From NCBI GenBank assembly GCA_028274465.1, contig CM051458.1:16135566-16199565 (forward strand): a stretch of DNA of 64,000 nucleotides, read 5' to 3'. The notes below the pieces were generated by a model that had not been told where the DNA came from, searched no databases, and saw only the letters and a list, made by a program, of their open reading frames with translations. The first letter of the stretch is position 1. The number at the start of each line of letters is the position of its first letter. Shown here piece after piece: positions 1 through 11,581 of this stretch. Both the position numbers and the translations under genes were made by a program. This stretch comes from Plantago ovata (Eukaryota > Streptophyta > Magnoliopsida > Lamiales > Plantaginaceae).

Positions 1-2006
1 AATGTTTTGAAAATGTCCAACAAAGCATCCAAAATATCCTTAATGTTCAAGTTGTTGAGAAGCATGAAAAATATTTGGGACTCCCTACCACTATGGAAGG
101 AGCAAAAAAGAGATTTTTGGATGGTTGCGGGAAACGATTTGGAAAAAAAATCAATCTTTTGAAGGCAAATTTTTCTCTAAAGCCGGAAAAGAAATTCTTA
201 TAAAATCTGTTTTACAATCCATCCCTACTTATGTCATGTCGTGTTTTAAGTTACCTGATGGTTTAGTGCGTGAGCTTGAATCCCTAATAACCAATTATTG
301 GTGGGGTGATGGCGAGCGTGATAAGATGCATTGGGTAAATTGGGACACTCTATGCAAAAGTAAAAAGGATGGTGGTCTGGGCTTCAGAGACTTGCGTGCT
401 TTTAATCTTGCTCTTCTTGGAAAACAAATTTGGAGGATCATCAATACCCCTGACTCTCTTTTAAGTCGTGTTTTCAAAGCAAAATATTTTCCTAATACTG
501 ATGTTCTCCATGCTCCTTTTAAGTCAAATGCTTCTTTTACTTGGAAAAGCATCCTGGCAGCTAAAGACTTAGTTGCTAAAGGAATTCGCTGGAGAGTTGG
601 CAATGGTGAAAATATTAGCATTTGGGATGATAAGTGGATTCCGGGTTATGCTTCTTTCAAACCAAAAACCCCGGATATCTACAATGAGGGTCCTCTAAAT
701 TTCTCTTTTCTAATCCACCCTTCTACTCATGACTGGGATACTCCTATCCTAGATTTCTTGTTCTGGCAGGACGATGTGGAGCAGATCTTAAAAATTCCTC
801 TTGCAGGCTCTGACACTCCCGACAGACAGGTTTGGCACTACACCAGACACGGGCAATACTCTGTGCGCTCAGCCTACCACCTTGCGATGACAATGCGGTG
901 ACAGAAGTTGGAGAATAGCGCTGGCAGCTCTTCCAATCTGCAAACAGAAAATTGGAATTTCTTGTGGAAACTACGCCTCCCAGGCAAAATCAAGCATTTT
1001 TTGTGGCACTTAATGAAAAACACACTTCCTACTTCCGCTGAACTTAAAAGAAGGCATTGCACGGATGATGACAGTTGTTGTATGTGTGGGCAGGAAGGTG
1101 AAACAACAATACATCTTATGCGCGAATGCCATTTCGCAAGAATTTGTTGGCTTTGCAACACTTCTCTGCAGCTTCTGTCTACTTCTCTGCCTCTGACATC
1201 TCAACCTGGATACGAGGCCTCTATAGCAGGCTGGATTCAACAACCTTTTGTAGAGCCATCATCCTCTGTTGGAGTATTTGGTATGCACGCAACAAGCTGA
1301 AGTTTGAACAGATCACTGCGGAACCCATGATCACGTCTGAGTTTGTGAACAGATTCCATGACTTCCACCTTTCACACGTCTGCCCTCCAGCGCACACCCA
1401 CAACACGGTGGCTAATGGCCCGTGGAATAAGCCTCCAAAAGGATGGATCAAAGCCAATTTGGACGCCTCCGTACCTCGTGATGGCTCAGCTGGCGGCATA
1501 GCAGCGGTTTTGCGTGACCATACTGGTCTAGTTCTTGTCTGGGCCAGAAAAAAGATACGCCCTGGGGTGTCTATTGAAACTGCAGAAGCTTATGCGGCTA
1601 GGCTTGCACTTTGGCTGGCATCTCACCTCGCCTACGACAAATTAATCCTCGAAGGTGACAGCATGGTTGTGATCAAAGGGGTGGAAGCAGCAGACACCTC
1701 TCAGTTGACTGAAAATGGAGCAATATATACGACTCTCCGACAAAACTTGATACCTTTGTTGAGTTCAAACTGTCACATATAAGGCGAATTTCCAATCAGT
1801 TAGCTGACCTGCTCTCAAGAGACTTTGCAGTGGACAGTATGGGTTATACGATGCTCCCATTTGAATTCCATGAACCGCCATGAGTCTAGCTCTACTACTG
1901 CTAGTTTTTGCTTTGTGCTGTAACGTGTCTTTCAAACATTTCTGTATTCTGGCTCTGCCTTTTGGTTAATATATTACCCTTTTCTTTCTCAAAAAAAAAA
2001 AAAAAA
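1..2006 (+). mobile_element. LINE (L1-type non-LTR retrotransposon), 3' part
   Basis: This is the 3' portion of a plant L1-like LINE; the 5' part lies outside the window. It holds the C-terminal part of the reverse-transcriptase ORF, a zinc-finger RT-associated domain, an RNase H domain, a ~100-bp 3' UTR and a terminal A-run (about 1990-2006), the usual LINE 3' end. The reading frame is decayed, so this copy is inactive. Identification rests on the domain order and the poly(A) end. The 5' end and target duplication cannot be checked here. Confidence 0.93.
3..1883 (+). pseudogene. LINE ORF2 3' part: RT C-terminus, zf-RVT, RNase H
   Basis: The order is: RT thumb region with the plant-LINE motif KYLGLPT (about 65-110), then SKAGKEILIKSVLQSIPTY and KDGGLGFRDL (180-400), the zinc-binding domain with CCMCG and H-x-C spacing (about 950-1150), and RNase H (about 1430-1860). 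RNase H shows the acidic residues in ANLDAS, ETAEAYAARLAL, LEGDSMVV and the last motif NQLADLLSR. The terminal stop is at 1881-1883. Breaks seen: a frame change at the A-run near 140-150, an in-frame TGA at 899-901, a frame change near 1150 and another near 1750. The protein would copy LINE RNA by target-primed reverse transcription; this copy cannot. Confidence 0.9.
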
Positions 2007-2221
2007 GAAAATCCGGTTTCATCGATGCGTCCGTGATCGATGATCCATGATGATGATGTATAAATAATATAATATTTATCTTTCCACGTAACAGGCTTGC
2101 ATTAGAAAAATATAAGTGGGCTAAAATGGGCTGCTAACGGAAAATATATGTGGGCTGCAACAAACATTACAACACGTTAATAGCCTACTACATTTATTTT
2201 TTCTGAAACGGCAAAACAAAA

Positions 2222-2987
2222 GGGTGAATTATAAATTGGTGATCTTCCTAATAGTTTCTATCAAATTAGTGATACATGATAAACTTCTATCAAATTAGTG
2301 TCTATATTTGTCTTGACTAATTTAACCTTGCCGAATTTAAGGAGCTAATTTAGTTATTTATATTATTTAGTTATACTTTGTTAAAATATATCATGCATCA
2401 GATTCCTAAGTTTGGTTAGTTTCACTATTCATTTTATTTACCATCATCATATCTCTAATGACCCTAGCCACGATCCTCTCCTTTGACTAGATTTTATAAT
2501 CCTAAGAAAAAATGTAATTTCCCAAGCTCCAGATCTCAATTTTGGACCCAACTCAAGCATTATTCGACCGGCTTGTATTAACACACTAAACTTCCAAGGA
2601 TCAACTAGTGATAATCAACATCATCACAACTATCATTGCCAATTGACAAGCATCAAGCAAACGTCTTCAAGTATCATGTCCAATCCCCAAAATTCAAGTA
2701 TCATGTCCAATCCCCAAAATTCATGTATCATCAGACTCCCTCCCACAACGTTTGTAACATGTAAGATGCAATTATGTGATGAGTGATACTTGATATAATT
2801 TAATCTAAATTTGATTGAATATAATATATGTGATATAGTAATGGATTTATTGTTAGAGAAGATTTAGGAACATAGTTAGCCCTTATCACTAATAAAATTA
2901 GATGTTTCACCAATTTGATAGAAACTTTTTAGGTCACACTAATTTGATAGCAAGTCTTAAAAAGTATCACCAATTTGAAATTAATCC
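2222..2987. mobile_element. MITE-like element with imperfect terminal inverted repeats
   Basis: The two ends are imperfect inverted copies. The left end reads AAATTGGTGAT then TTTCTATCAAATTAGTG; the right end, reverse-complemented, reads CAAATTGGTGAT then CTATCAAATTAGTG and TTTCTATCAAATTGGTG. The interior is AT-rich and has no coding frame. Within it lies a tandem duplication (2666-2719). No convincing target duplication was found, so superfamily is undetermined. It could also be a decayed non-autonomous element of another class. Confidence 0.5.
2666..2719. repeat. 27-bp unit in tandem, two copies
   Basis: Two adjacent copies of a 27-bp unit that starts TTCAAGTATCATGTCC, followed by a partial third start (TTCATGTATCAT). 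It is a simple local duplication in non-coding DNA. Confidence 0.85.
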
Positions 2988-3272
2988 GAAAAGAAACTTT
3001 TATTAATAATAAAACATAAAAAATGATCCCGCAACGAATACAACTTAAATACTCAGAACATCGTCCAGTTCACTTCCCATATACATCATCACACTATGTA
3101 ACAATACTCAACCAAACCATCATAACACTATGTAAACCCCATTACCTGACTCATGAGAAGACAAATTAATTACAATATAATTGTTCTTAGCATCAAAAGT
3201 ACGTACAACTCAACCAAACACAATACACAGGCCGACCTCAATCATCAATTCTGTCATCCACATAATCCGCCA

Positions 3273-4206
3273 TGTAAGTGTATCTGTTTTTACACTGGAG
3301 TTGACCAAGGAGTTATCCTTGGAGTTAAACTGTCTGGTTTAACTCCTATATCTGTCAACAATACACTTAACGAATTTATATCGTGTTTTACCTTTACTTA
3401 AGAACTAACTAGTTCCACAGCTGTAGATATTTATTGTGTGCAGGAAACTAGCTTCCAGAATGTGTCAATAGGAAGAAGTCGTTTCTGACTAGGAAACGAT
3501 TAGCAGAACAAAGCGTGAATATGTAGAACTCAAGAAGGAGAAAGAATCCAAGTAGGAATACAATTTCTATTTGAAAAGGAGGACGAAATCAAGTCTAGAT
3601 TCAGAGTTTGAAGTCATTCAAAGTTGATGTCCTTTTTAGCGATAAAGTAGGTACGCGTTTCCTGATTGGATTCGCTCAAGTACTTCACTACTATATATAT
3701 GCCAACATCAACGATGAAGAAGAGACATCTCGAGAGCAAGAAGTTTACAACCAAAGAATTCGTTTAGAGTCTTTCTTGTTTAGTTGTTTGTTTTTGAGTC
3801 TTTATACTAGTTTATATTCTAGATCTCTCTAACAACGTATTGAGAATAGAATAGATAGATTGGGTTCTATATCATCGTGAGGTGACTAGTATTGTTTCAG
3901 CTAAGATAGAATAGGGAGTATATAGCGTTGTACGAATATATTCTTCTTAGTGATTTTTCTGCCTTGACTGGGCATCAAGCAAGCTATCAAAAGCTGCTTG
4001 AAAATTAAAAACACAGGTTCTTATTTACTTTTCGTTGTGCTTAATATTCTGATATATATTACTTGTGTTTGTCTGACTAATCTGTATGACGTAGTTGTGG
4101 ATTACTGAGGTGTTATCGTACGAGTTGTTCAACATCTTCGATAACTCCTGCTTACTGGCGCGAATTGTTCCTATTAACAAGTTATTATCGATCCTTAATT
4201 CTTTCA
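3273..4206 (+). repeat. Copia 5' LTR
   Basis: Begins TGTAAGTGTA and ends ATTCTTTCA. It is the same length as the downstream LTR and collinear with it, with scattered substitutions and small indels. A TATA-like stretch (CTATATATATGCC) lies near 3691-3703. Confidence 0.95.
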
Positions 4207-4208
4207 AT

Positions 4209-4221
4209 TGGCATCTAGAGC
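4209..4221 (+). other. Primer-binding site, initiator-Met-tRNA-like
   Basis: TGGCATCTAGAGC lies 2 nt after the 5' LTR. It resembles the common plant Copia primer site TGGTATCAGAGC with changes. Confidence 0.6.
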
Positions 4222-4695
4222 TTGTTACTTTTATAAGTAATTGTTTTTAGGTACATACTATGAATCATGCCAAAGAAGGGAGACTTCAAGATGGTCTATT
4301 TTATATTTTTGGGAAGAGGAAAGCTTCCATGAACGTTTTTATTTTCAAAAGACCATCTAAAAATATGTTTTACAAGAAGTTTGTCCTAAGTTTTATCTTC
4401 GGAATTGTTTTTCTAAACCTCATGCTAACAACTTACAGGAGCGAGTCAATTTTTGTTTCTTATCTAGCATTAAAGGTAAAGATCCAGCAGAAGAGAAAAG
4501 AACAACAGAAACAAAGGATGCAACTGCTCTTTTATCTCAATAGGAGATGTTGACGAATTTGGTGATGGTGTTGACCAGCGGCGCTGCACAACTCCTACCT
4601 CAACACCAAAGCAGAGATTTAATTTTGATTTTTCTTACATCCATTGTTTCCATAGTGTTGTTTTTAATGCAGGAAACCTCCTGGAGAATGCAGAG

Positions 4696-5427
4696 TTGAT
4701 GAAAACTCCTATGAGTTCTAGCGTGAAGATCAGTAAAGAAGGAGAAGGTGAAAGTGTTGATCCCACACTATACAGGTCCATGATTGGTAGCTTGCTATAT
4801 CTATCAGCCTCTAGACCCGATATCATGTATGCAGTATGTGTGTGTGCTAGGTATGAGTCTGATCCCAAAACCACCCACATAAATGCTGTCAAGAGAATTC
4901 TCAGGTATATTTCTGGCACCATTGAACTTGGTATATGGTATACTAGAGATACTTCTTTACAACTTGTTGCTTTTTCTGATTCTGATTGGGCTGGAGATCT
5001 TGATGATAGGAAATCTACTAGTGGAGGATGTTTTTATCTAGGAAATAACTTGGTTTCTTGGTTTAGCAAAAAGCAAAATTGTGTCTCATTGTCTACTGCT
5101 GAGTCTGAGTATGTTGTCGCTGGTAGTGGTGCCACGCAGCTTCTTTGGCTTAGATCTATGTTATCTGATTATGGTCTTAAATATGAGTCAGTTTTGTTAT
5201 TATGTGATCACTTAAGTGCAATACATTTGTCCCATAACCCGGTTCATCATTCTAGGTCTAAGCATATAGACATAAGACATCATTTTTTGAGAGAACTTGT
5301 TGAGGCCAACATTCTAAGCATGGATCATATAGAAACAACCAACCAACTTGCTGATCTGTTCACCAAGCCCTTAGATACTAAGAGATTTCTAAGTCTTAGG
5401 AGGTCTCTTGGTCTTTGCTTTCACTAA
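4696..5427 (+). pseudogene. Copia RNase H region (pol C-terminus)
   Basis: Typical Ty1/Copia pol end: YRSMIGSLLYLSASRPDI, then the RNase H core with DSDWAGDLDDRKSTSGG, SWFSKKQNCVSLSTAESEY, SKHIDIRHHFLREL and the C-terminal NQLADLFTKPLD. It belongs to the broken element spanning 3273-9712. The matching region of a second copy lies inverted near 10743-11022. Confidence 0.93.
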
Positions 5428-6719
5428 AATTGGGAGTCGACCAGGGGTTAGCTTAACACCACAGTTAACTCCTGTAGAATGCATGTGGTGTGCGTGTGTC
5501 ATTTGTTTTTATTTTTTTTCTCTTTTTTATGTGTCTGTGTGTATGTGAAAAGGCATGAATGTTTGTGATCAGTCTATGTACTATGTTGCAAGTAAGCTAG
5601 AAGTTTGGCTTTGTGGAATGCATAAGTGAAAGAGATTTCCCTAAAAAGTAATAGTCCCTGTTGACACCTTGTTTTGCTCATTTATTGGAAGCCCTCTCCT
5701 GGAGCTTGAGAATCTCACAATAATATGAATGACAGCCAGTCTTTCATTAGGAACCTTGAATTTCCTTTGCATATTATATGCCTTTTCACAGGAGAAAGAG
5801 CACATAGGGGCCTTGAATTTCCTATGTAGCTAAACAAGTACCGCAAAGGTCCGAAAGGCAAGGAAAGTAAAACTTGTCTCTGGTTTTCTGGCAATCTTTG
5901 GGTCTCAAGTCTATGAAGGTTTGGAAAGAAACAAAAGCAAAAAGCTGCATTAAATGATGAACAACACTAAACAAAAAAAAATATATATATTTTTGCAAAT
6001 TCGCCCATGGACATTGCATTGAGATTTAAACAAAGACCAGAAAGCAACTTGTTTCAAACGTCTTCTAAAATTTCAGGTGAAAATACAGGTGAGACTTTTA
6101 TAAATATGGGAGTCTTTTTGATCGAGTGTTGACCTGGAAGTTGAGCAACTCCTTACCCAACACCTCTGGACTGATTGTGAATTTTCTATGTGATTTCATA
6201 AATGTGTTTTTTTTATTATTCTTTTTATTATTTTTTTGTTGTGTCTAGAATTCTTAAGTTGTGGTGTGTTGTTGGTTATTCATATAGGTCGTGTTAAGGG
6301 GGAGAGTACATTATGCATGGGGTTGGGAATTTTGTTTTCTGTTACATTAAGAAATTGTGTTATTTCTTAAATACAAAATATCCTCCCTTAGTTTAATTCC
6401 TAATTTTTTTTTCTTTGTCCTGATCTTGAATTTGTTTCAAAAATATTTTTTATGTTTGGTATATATCTTGTTTTTTTGGTACTAACCATTTTTTTCAGAT
6501 ATATTTTATCTCAAATATACCAAAACTATTTTTGAGGAGGATCTTGCCACTATTTAGGAATTACCTAGCATATAAACTTACCCAACACACCCTTCCCTTT
6601 TCCAACATAACCCGCTTCATTCTCTTCTCTCTCTCTCGCTCGTCTTCTCCAACCTTGCCGTAAACCCCCAAATCGCCGCCCCTCTCTCACTCAAATTCCA
6701 GCCAAATCACTCCAATTTG

Positions 6720-8489
6720 ACCATGGATTCGTCTTACCCATCACCAATCAATCCCTACTCACCGATTTCTCCACACCCACAACCCGCGACGGACGAAACG
6801 GCGTCGGACTCTCCGCCTTCTCCCTTAACTCCGATGGAGCTTGCGGATGCTATGCTCATTCTAGGGCAAAAAGTCGCTTCACCGCCGGCACGGAGGTTTC
6901 GCCCAAATCCAAGAGCAAAATGGTTTCTAATTCGAAGGTAACTACTTCTATTGCTCCAATTTTACCTATTCCTCCGTTAGCTACTCAAGGGTCGAATGTG
7001 TTGAATGCGCTTGATAATATTGGGGTTGAGTAGAGTAGTACTACTGATGGTACTGTGGATGGTGTTGATTCGATTTCTGGTGATGATTCATTGATGGTTT
7101 TATTGTCTGAGCCTGTCCGTAAGTCACCGGCTAAGGGTAAACGCAGATCTGTGCGTGTGCCCATGACTAGGTCCACTAGACGGAAATTGATGCTTGCGGG
7201 TGATGATTCGGTTGAGTTAGAGTAGGGTGATGATAATGAGGTGCCTATTACTGATGAGCCTACACAGGGGGTTAGTCAACCACCTATTGGAACAGGTTCA
7301 ACTCCGGATCTTGAGGAAGGTTATTTGTCTGATACTTCTACTTTTGAGAAATTTGCGTATAATGCAACTTTCTATACAGAGGATTTTGCTACAGATTGGT
7401 CAATGTTTAGAACTAGGAAGCTTGTTACAGAAGTTGAGATGACTAAAGCTGAGTTGCGGAAGCATAATCTGAATGCTTTCCTAGAGAAGTTGCAGTGGCT
7501 TGATACCGTTAGATATCATGTCCCTTACAGCGCAGCAATTGTGAGGGAGTTTTACTGCAATTTATCCTCCAACACTTGTGATCCTGCTCACCCTAAGTAT
7601 GGAAGAGTTTACTTGCGGGGGAACTTCTACAACTTTTCAGCCGACCTCATTAATGTCTACTTTGGGATTCCAGAAGTTGAAGAGCATCATGTTTCTGATT
7701 CTAAGCTTGATGAGGTGATATCCACAATCACTGGTGGTCAAATCACTACGTGGAATTCTAAATCACCAGTGTCTAAGCTTACTCCTTTGATGACTGTGCT
7801 ACATGCTCTATCCATTCGCAACTGGATTCCAACTTTCAACACTTCCCAGCTTACTCAAGAACAGGCTATCTTTCTCTACAAGCTTAAGACAGGTATTCCT
7901 ATCAATCTTGGCAAAGAAATGTTCCGTCATATTTGTTTTCTCAAAAAAGAAAGGCACCAAAGTATTTCTTCATCTACCTCATACCATCTCTGGGATTCTG
8001 GCATATCAAGGCCTTGTGATCCGGCCTGATGCTGTGGTATCTTGTGCTGATGAGTATAAAGTGTATAGGACGGTTCCGACCAAGCCAGGTAATGATTTAC
8101 CTTGGAAAGAAGCTACAGATGAGGGAGTTGCTCCGGAGGTTGCTCAACCTGATACCTCAACTCCTCAACCTGGACCTTCTACTGATGTTCCTTCTGCTAC
8201 TACTCCTACTGTTCCTACTGTTCCTACTGATCCAATCCCACCTCCTTCTGCGGCCACTTATGAATTTCTTCAAGGTATGCCTACTTCAGCAGATGCTTTA
8301 GCTACTTTGGATAGTATGGTTGCTGCTAAAAGAGCTCAGTTGGTTGCAATCCAAGCTGAAATTGATGGGCTCTTAGGTTTGAAGGAAATTTTGGGTTTTG
8401 CTTCTACTGGACACCAAGGGGAAGAAAGTGGTACACGGGGAGAAGAAGTTGCTACTCAGGGGGAGAACCAAGCTGAAGATGAGATATGA
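6720..8489 (+). pseudogene. Extra 3' ORF region of Copia element (plant transposon protein domain)
   Basis: This lies between pol and the 3' LTR, where SIRE-like Copia elements carry an additional (often called envelope-like) ORF. A Pro/Ser-rich start (about 6720-6940) is followed by an open block at 7241-8029 with motifs such as EFYCNLSSNT, YLRGNFYNFSADLINVYFG and KLTPLMTVLHALSIRNW. These resemble the plant-specific putative transposon protein domain (PF20167 type, from memory). The distal part (to 8489) is Pro/Thr-rich, then has a likely coiled coil (LATLDSMVAAKRAQLVAIQA). A pyrimidine-rich leader (6600-6715) precedes it. The role is unknown and the copy is a fossil. Confidence 0.7.
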
Positions 8490-8757
8490 GAATAAGAGAG
8501 TTCTGGACTGGAGATGATGATTCTGGATTATTTTTTTCTAACTTTTTCTTTTTCTTATTCTTTCTTTTGAACTATATATTTGCTCTCGGAGTCTGTTCCG
8601 AGTTTTTACATTTATATGTAATATTGACAGTATGTTCTATGCTAAGTAGTTTCTGCATGTGTTTAAGGCTTTAGGATTTAGTTAGTATTTATGTGCTTAT
8701 CTTCTCTATGTGTTAGATTTCTCTAACAATGTATGACAGGTATGCATGGTGTCAAGT

Positions 8758-8778
8758 AAAAGGAAAACAGGGGGAGAT
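8758..8778 (+). other. Polypurine tract of Copia element
   Basis: A purine-rich run (AAAAGGAAAACAGGGGGAGA) directly abuts the 3' LTR start, the expected place for plus-strand priming. Confidence 0.85.
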
Positions 8779-9712
8779 TGTAAGTGTATGTGTTTTTACA
8801 CTGGAGTTGACCAAGGAGTTATCCTTGGAGTTAAGCTGTCTGGTTTAACTCCTATATCTGTCAACAATACACTTAACGAATTTATATCGTGTTTTACCTT
8901 TACTTAACAACTAACTAGTTCCACAGCTGTAGATATTTATTGTGTGCAGGAAACTAGCTTCCAGAATGTGTCAATAGGAAGAAGTCGTTTCTGACTAGGA
9001 AACGATTAGCAGAACAGAGCGTAAATATGTAGAACTCAAGAAGGAGAAAGAATCCAAGTAGGAATACAATTTCTATTTGAAGAAGGAGGACGAAATCAAG
9101 TCTAGATTCAGAGTTTGAAGTCATTCAAAGTTGATGTCCTGTTTAGCGATAAAGTAGGTACGTGTTTCCTGATTGGATTCGCTCAAGTACTTCACTACTA
9201 TATATATGCCAACATCAACGATGAAGAAGAGACATCTTGAGAGCAAGAAGTTTACAACCAAAGAATTCATTTCGAGTCTTTCTTGTTTAGTTGTTTGTTT
9301 TTGAGTCTTTATACTAGTTTATATTCTAGATCTCTCTAACAACGTATTGAGAATAGAATAGATAGATTGGGTTCTATATCATCGTGAGGTGACTAGTATT
9401 GTTTCAGCTAAGATAGAATAGGGAGTATACAGTGTTGTACGAACATATTCTTCTTAGTGGTTTTTCTGCATTGACTGGGCATCAAGCAAGCTATCAAAAG
9501 CTGCTTGAAAATTTACAAACACAGGTTCTTATTTACTTTCCGCTGTGCTTAATATTCTGATATATATATTACTTGTGTTTGTCTGACTAATCTGCAGGAC
9601 GTAGTTGTGGATTACTGAGGTGTTATCGTACGAGTTGTTCAACATCTTCGATAACTCCTGCTTACTGGCGCGAATTGTTCCTATTAACAATTTATTATCC
9701 TTAATTCTTTCA
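8779..9712 (+). repeat. Copia 3' LTR
   Basis: Starts TGTAAGTGTA and ends ATTCTTTCA. It is 934 bp, identical in length to the 5' LTR and about 97% identical by eye. Confidence 0.95.
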
Positions 9713-9984
9713 CGCCCTTCATTTGAATTCATACTATGAATCCCTTCATGCCAACGCTAAATCATCAGAGTTTCCATGTAAAATTATTCCCAGATAATAA
9801 TAGCCTACTACATTTGCTTTGCTGCATTAAAACTTTCCATGTTTAAAAAATAAATTAATTCCTCAATATTCCATGTCATCATTTTGACACATGGCATATC
9901 TCTTTGCTTGAATAAAAACCTTGCTTTAGTATGTATAGGGATAAGAGCTTTAGACACACAAAATAAAAAACACGTGGACTCAAG
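9713..9984. other. AT-rich interval without recognisable gene
   Basis: No coding frame or known element was seen. It contains an 18-nt word (9798-9815) identical to 2178-2195 on the other side of the Copia insertion. Confidence 0.5.
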
Positions 9985-11022
9985 AAACTAAGCACATAAG
10001 TTTGCAGATAGTCCAGAGGTAGTTGAGCAAGGAGTTGTCCAACTATCCAGTCAACACTCGATCAAGAAACTCCCATATTTCTAAAAGCCTCACGTGTAAT
10101 TTTAGAAGACGTTTGAAACAAGTTGCTTTCTGGTCTTTGTTTAAATCTCAGTGCAATGTCCATGGGCGAATATGCAAAAATATATTATTATTTTTTAAAA
10201 TGCTGTGCATTATTTAATGCAGCTTTTTGCTTTTGTTTCTTTCAAAACCTTCATAGACTTGAGACCCAAAGATTGCCAGAAAACCAGAGACAAGTTTTAC
10301 CTTCCTTGCCTTTCGGGCCTTTGCGGCACTTGTTTATCTACATAGGAAATTCAAGGCCTATGTGCTCTTTCTCCTGTTAAAACGCATATAATATGCAAAG
10401 GAAATTCAAGGTTCCTAATGAAAGACTAACAATCATTCATATTAATGTGAGCTGCTCAAGCTCCAGGAGAGTGCTTCCAGTAAATGAGCAAAACTAGGTG
10501 TCAACAGGGACTAGTATTATTTAGGGAGATGCTCTCACTCATGCATTCCAGAATAATCAAACAACATACTTACTCACAACATACGTAGACATACCACAAG
10601 AAATATGTATAGCAATTGAGTGCAACCAGAAAAACAAACACAAGCAAAAATAATAAAGAAAACTAACACGGACAAACACACCACATGCAGACTGCAGAAG
10701 TTGACTATGGTGTTAAGTCAACCTCCAGACTAACTTCTAATCTCAGAGAGTGCAAAGACCAAGAGATCTCCTAAGGCTTAGAAATCTCTCAGTATCTAAT
10801 GACTTTGTGAACAGATCAGCAAGTTGGTTGGTTGTTTCTATATGATCAATATCTAATATGCTTGCCTCAACAAGTTCTCTCAGAAAATAATGCCTAATGT
10901 CTAAATGCTTAGACCTTGCATGATGAACTGGGTTGTGAGACAAATGTATGGAACTTAGGTTATCACATAATAGCAGACTCACACTTAAGACCATAATCAA
11001 ACAACATGGACCTAAGCCCAAA
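9985..11022 (-). mobile_element. Inverted fragment of the same Copia family
   Basis: The reverse complement matches about 5180-6170 of the Copia element: the end of RNase H (minus-strand motifs SKHLDIRHYFLRELVEA and NQLADLFTKSLD, stop near 10743) and the following non-coding region. Examples are the stretch around 10240-10350 against 5830-5920, and the GTTGAGCAAC-type segment near 10020. No LTR is attached, so it is a truncated older copy. It is clearly diverged from the neighbour, so not a simple duplication of it. Confidence 0.85.
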
Positions 11023-11581
11023 ATCTTGATTGTTGGCCCAGTATGCAAGCCCAAGTGTTGCAAGGCCTGATCCATAACTTTAACCTAAACCTAGTTCAAG
11101 TCATCTCCTTTCATTGTTTTTCCCTCCCCATTTCTTCTCCAGACCGCCACACGACTTGAAGACCTCCTGCTTCTTCGATCTCAACCGTAATCATCATCAT
11201 CATTCTTCACCCGTCATCATTTCCATCTCTATCATCATCAAATCGAAACCATCTTCATCATTTCGCTCATCAATTGCAGCATCTCCAGCAACATTCATCA
11301 TCTCTTCATCATCATCAACACTACGTCATCATCATCAATTTAGCACCATCATCAGGTGCCGTCTCCATCGTAAATCATCACCAGTAGCGAATCCCTCCAT
11401 TCTCCGATTTGCTCGTCTAGTCCACCTTGTCTATGCTCCGATCTGATTATGTACTTCCGGTAAGCACTCCCCTGCGTCGTCTCATTAACTATTCTTCATT
11501 TTCGACTTTATTGCTTCAAACTATTGAACCTAACTCGTGAATGGGATTTAATCCCATGTTTTCTTTGTTTGTTTCATTGAC
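11023..11581 (+). other. Possible 5'UTR/first-exon fragment, C/T- and ATC-rich
   Basis: A 110-codon frame (11114-11446) rich in Ser/His/Ile from ATC/TCA repeats is present, but its composition is that of a plant 5' leader rather than a protein. A donor-like CCG|GTAAGC occurs near 11459. It may be the leader exon of a gene whose remainder was separated by the transposons downstream. No homology is recognised. Confidence 0.3.

Larger units (their letters stand above)
3273..9712 (+). mobile_element. Copia-type LTR retrotransposon with extra 3' ORF (broken)
   Basis: Two 934-bp LTRs (TG...CA) enclose a primer-binding site resembling the initiator-Met type, a short gag-like start, a Copia RNase H region, a long 3' segment with an additional reading frame, and a polypurine tract. 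Flanks are CGCCA on the left and CGCCC on the right, a near-match 5-bp target duplication. By eye the LTRs differ at about 24 positions (~2.6%), which suggests insertion roughly 1-2 million years ago at usual plant rates. The copy is broken: most of gag-pol upstream of RNase H is not recognisable. The extra 3' ORF points to the SIRE/Maximus-like part of Copia, but that is inference. Confidence 0.88.

Noticed and set aside
11114-11446. A 110-codon Ser/His-rich protein
   Set aside because: The composition reflects CATCAT/ATC repeats of a leader-like sequence. No domain or conservation can be seen, so it is kept only as a possible 5'UTR fragment.
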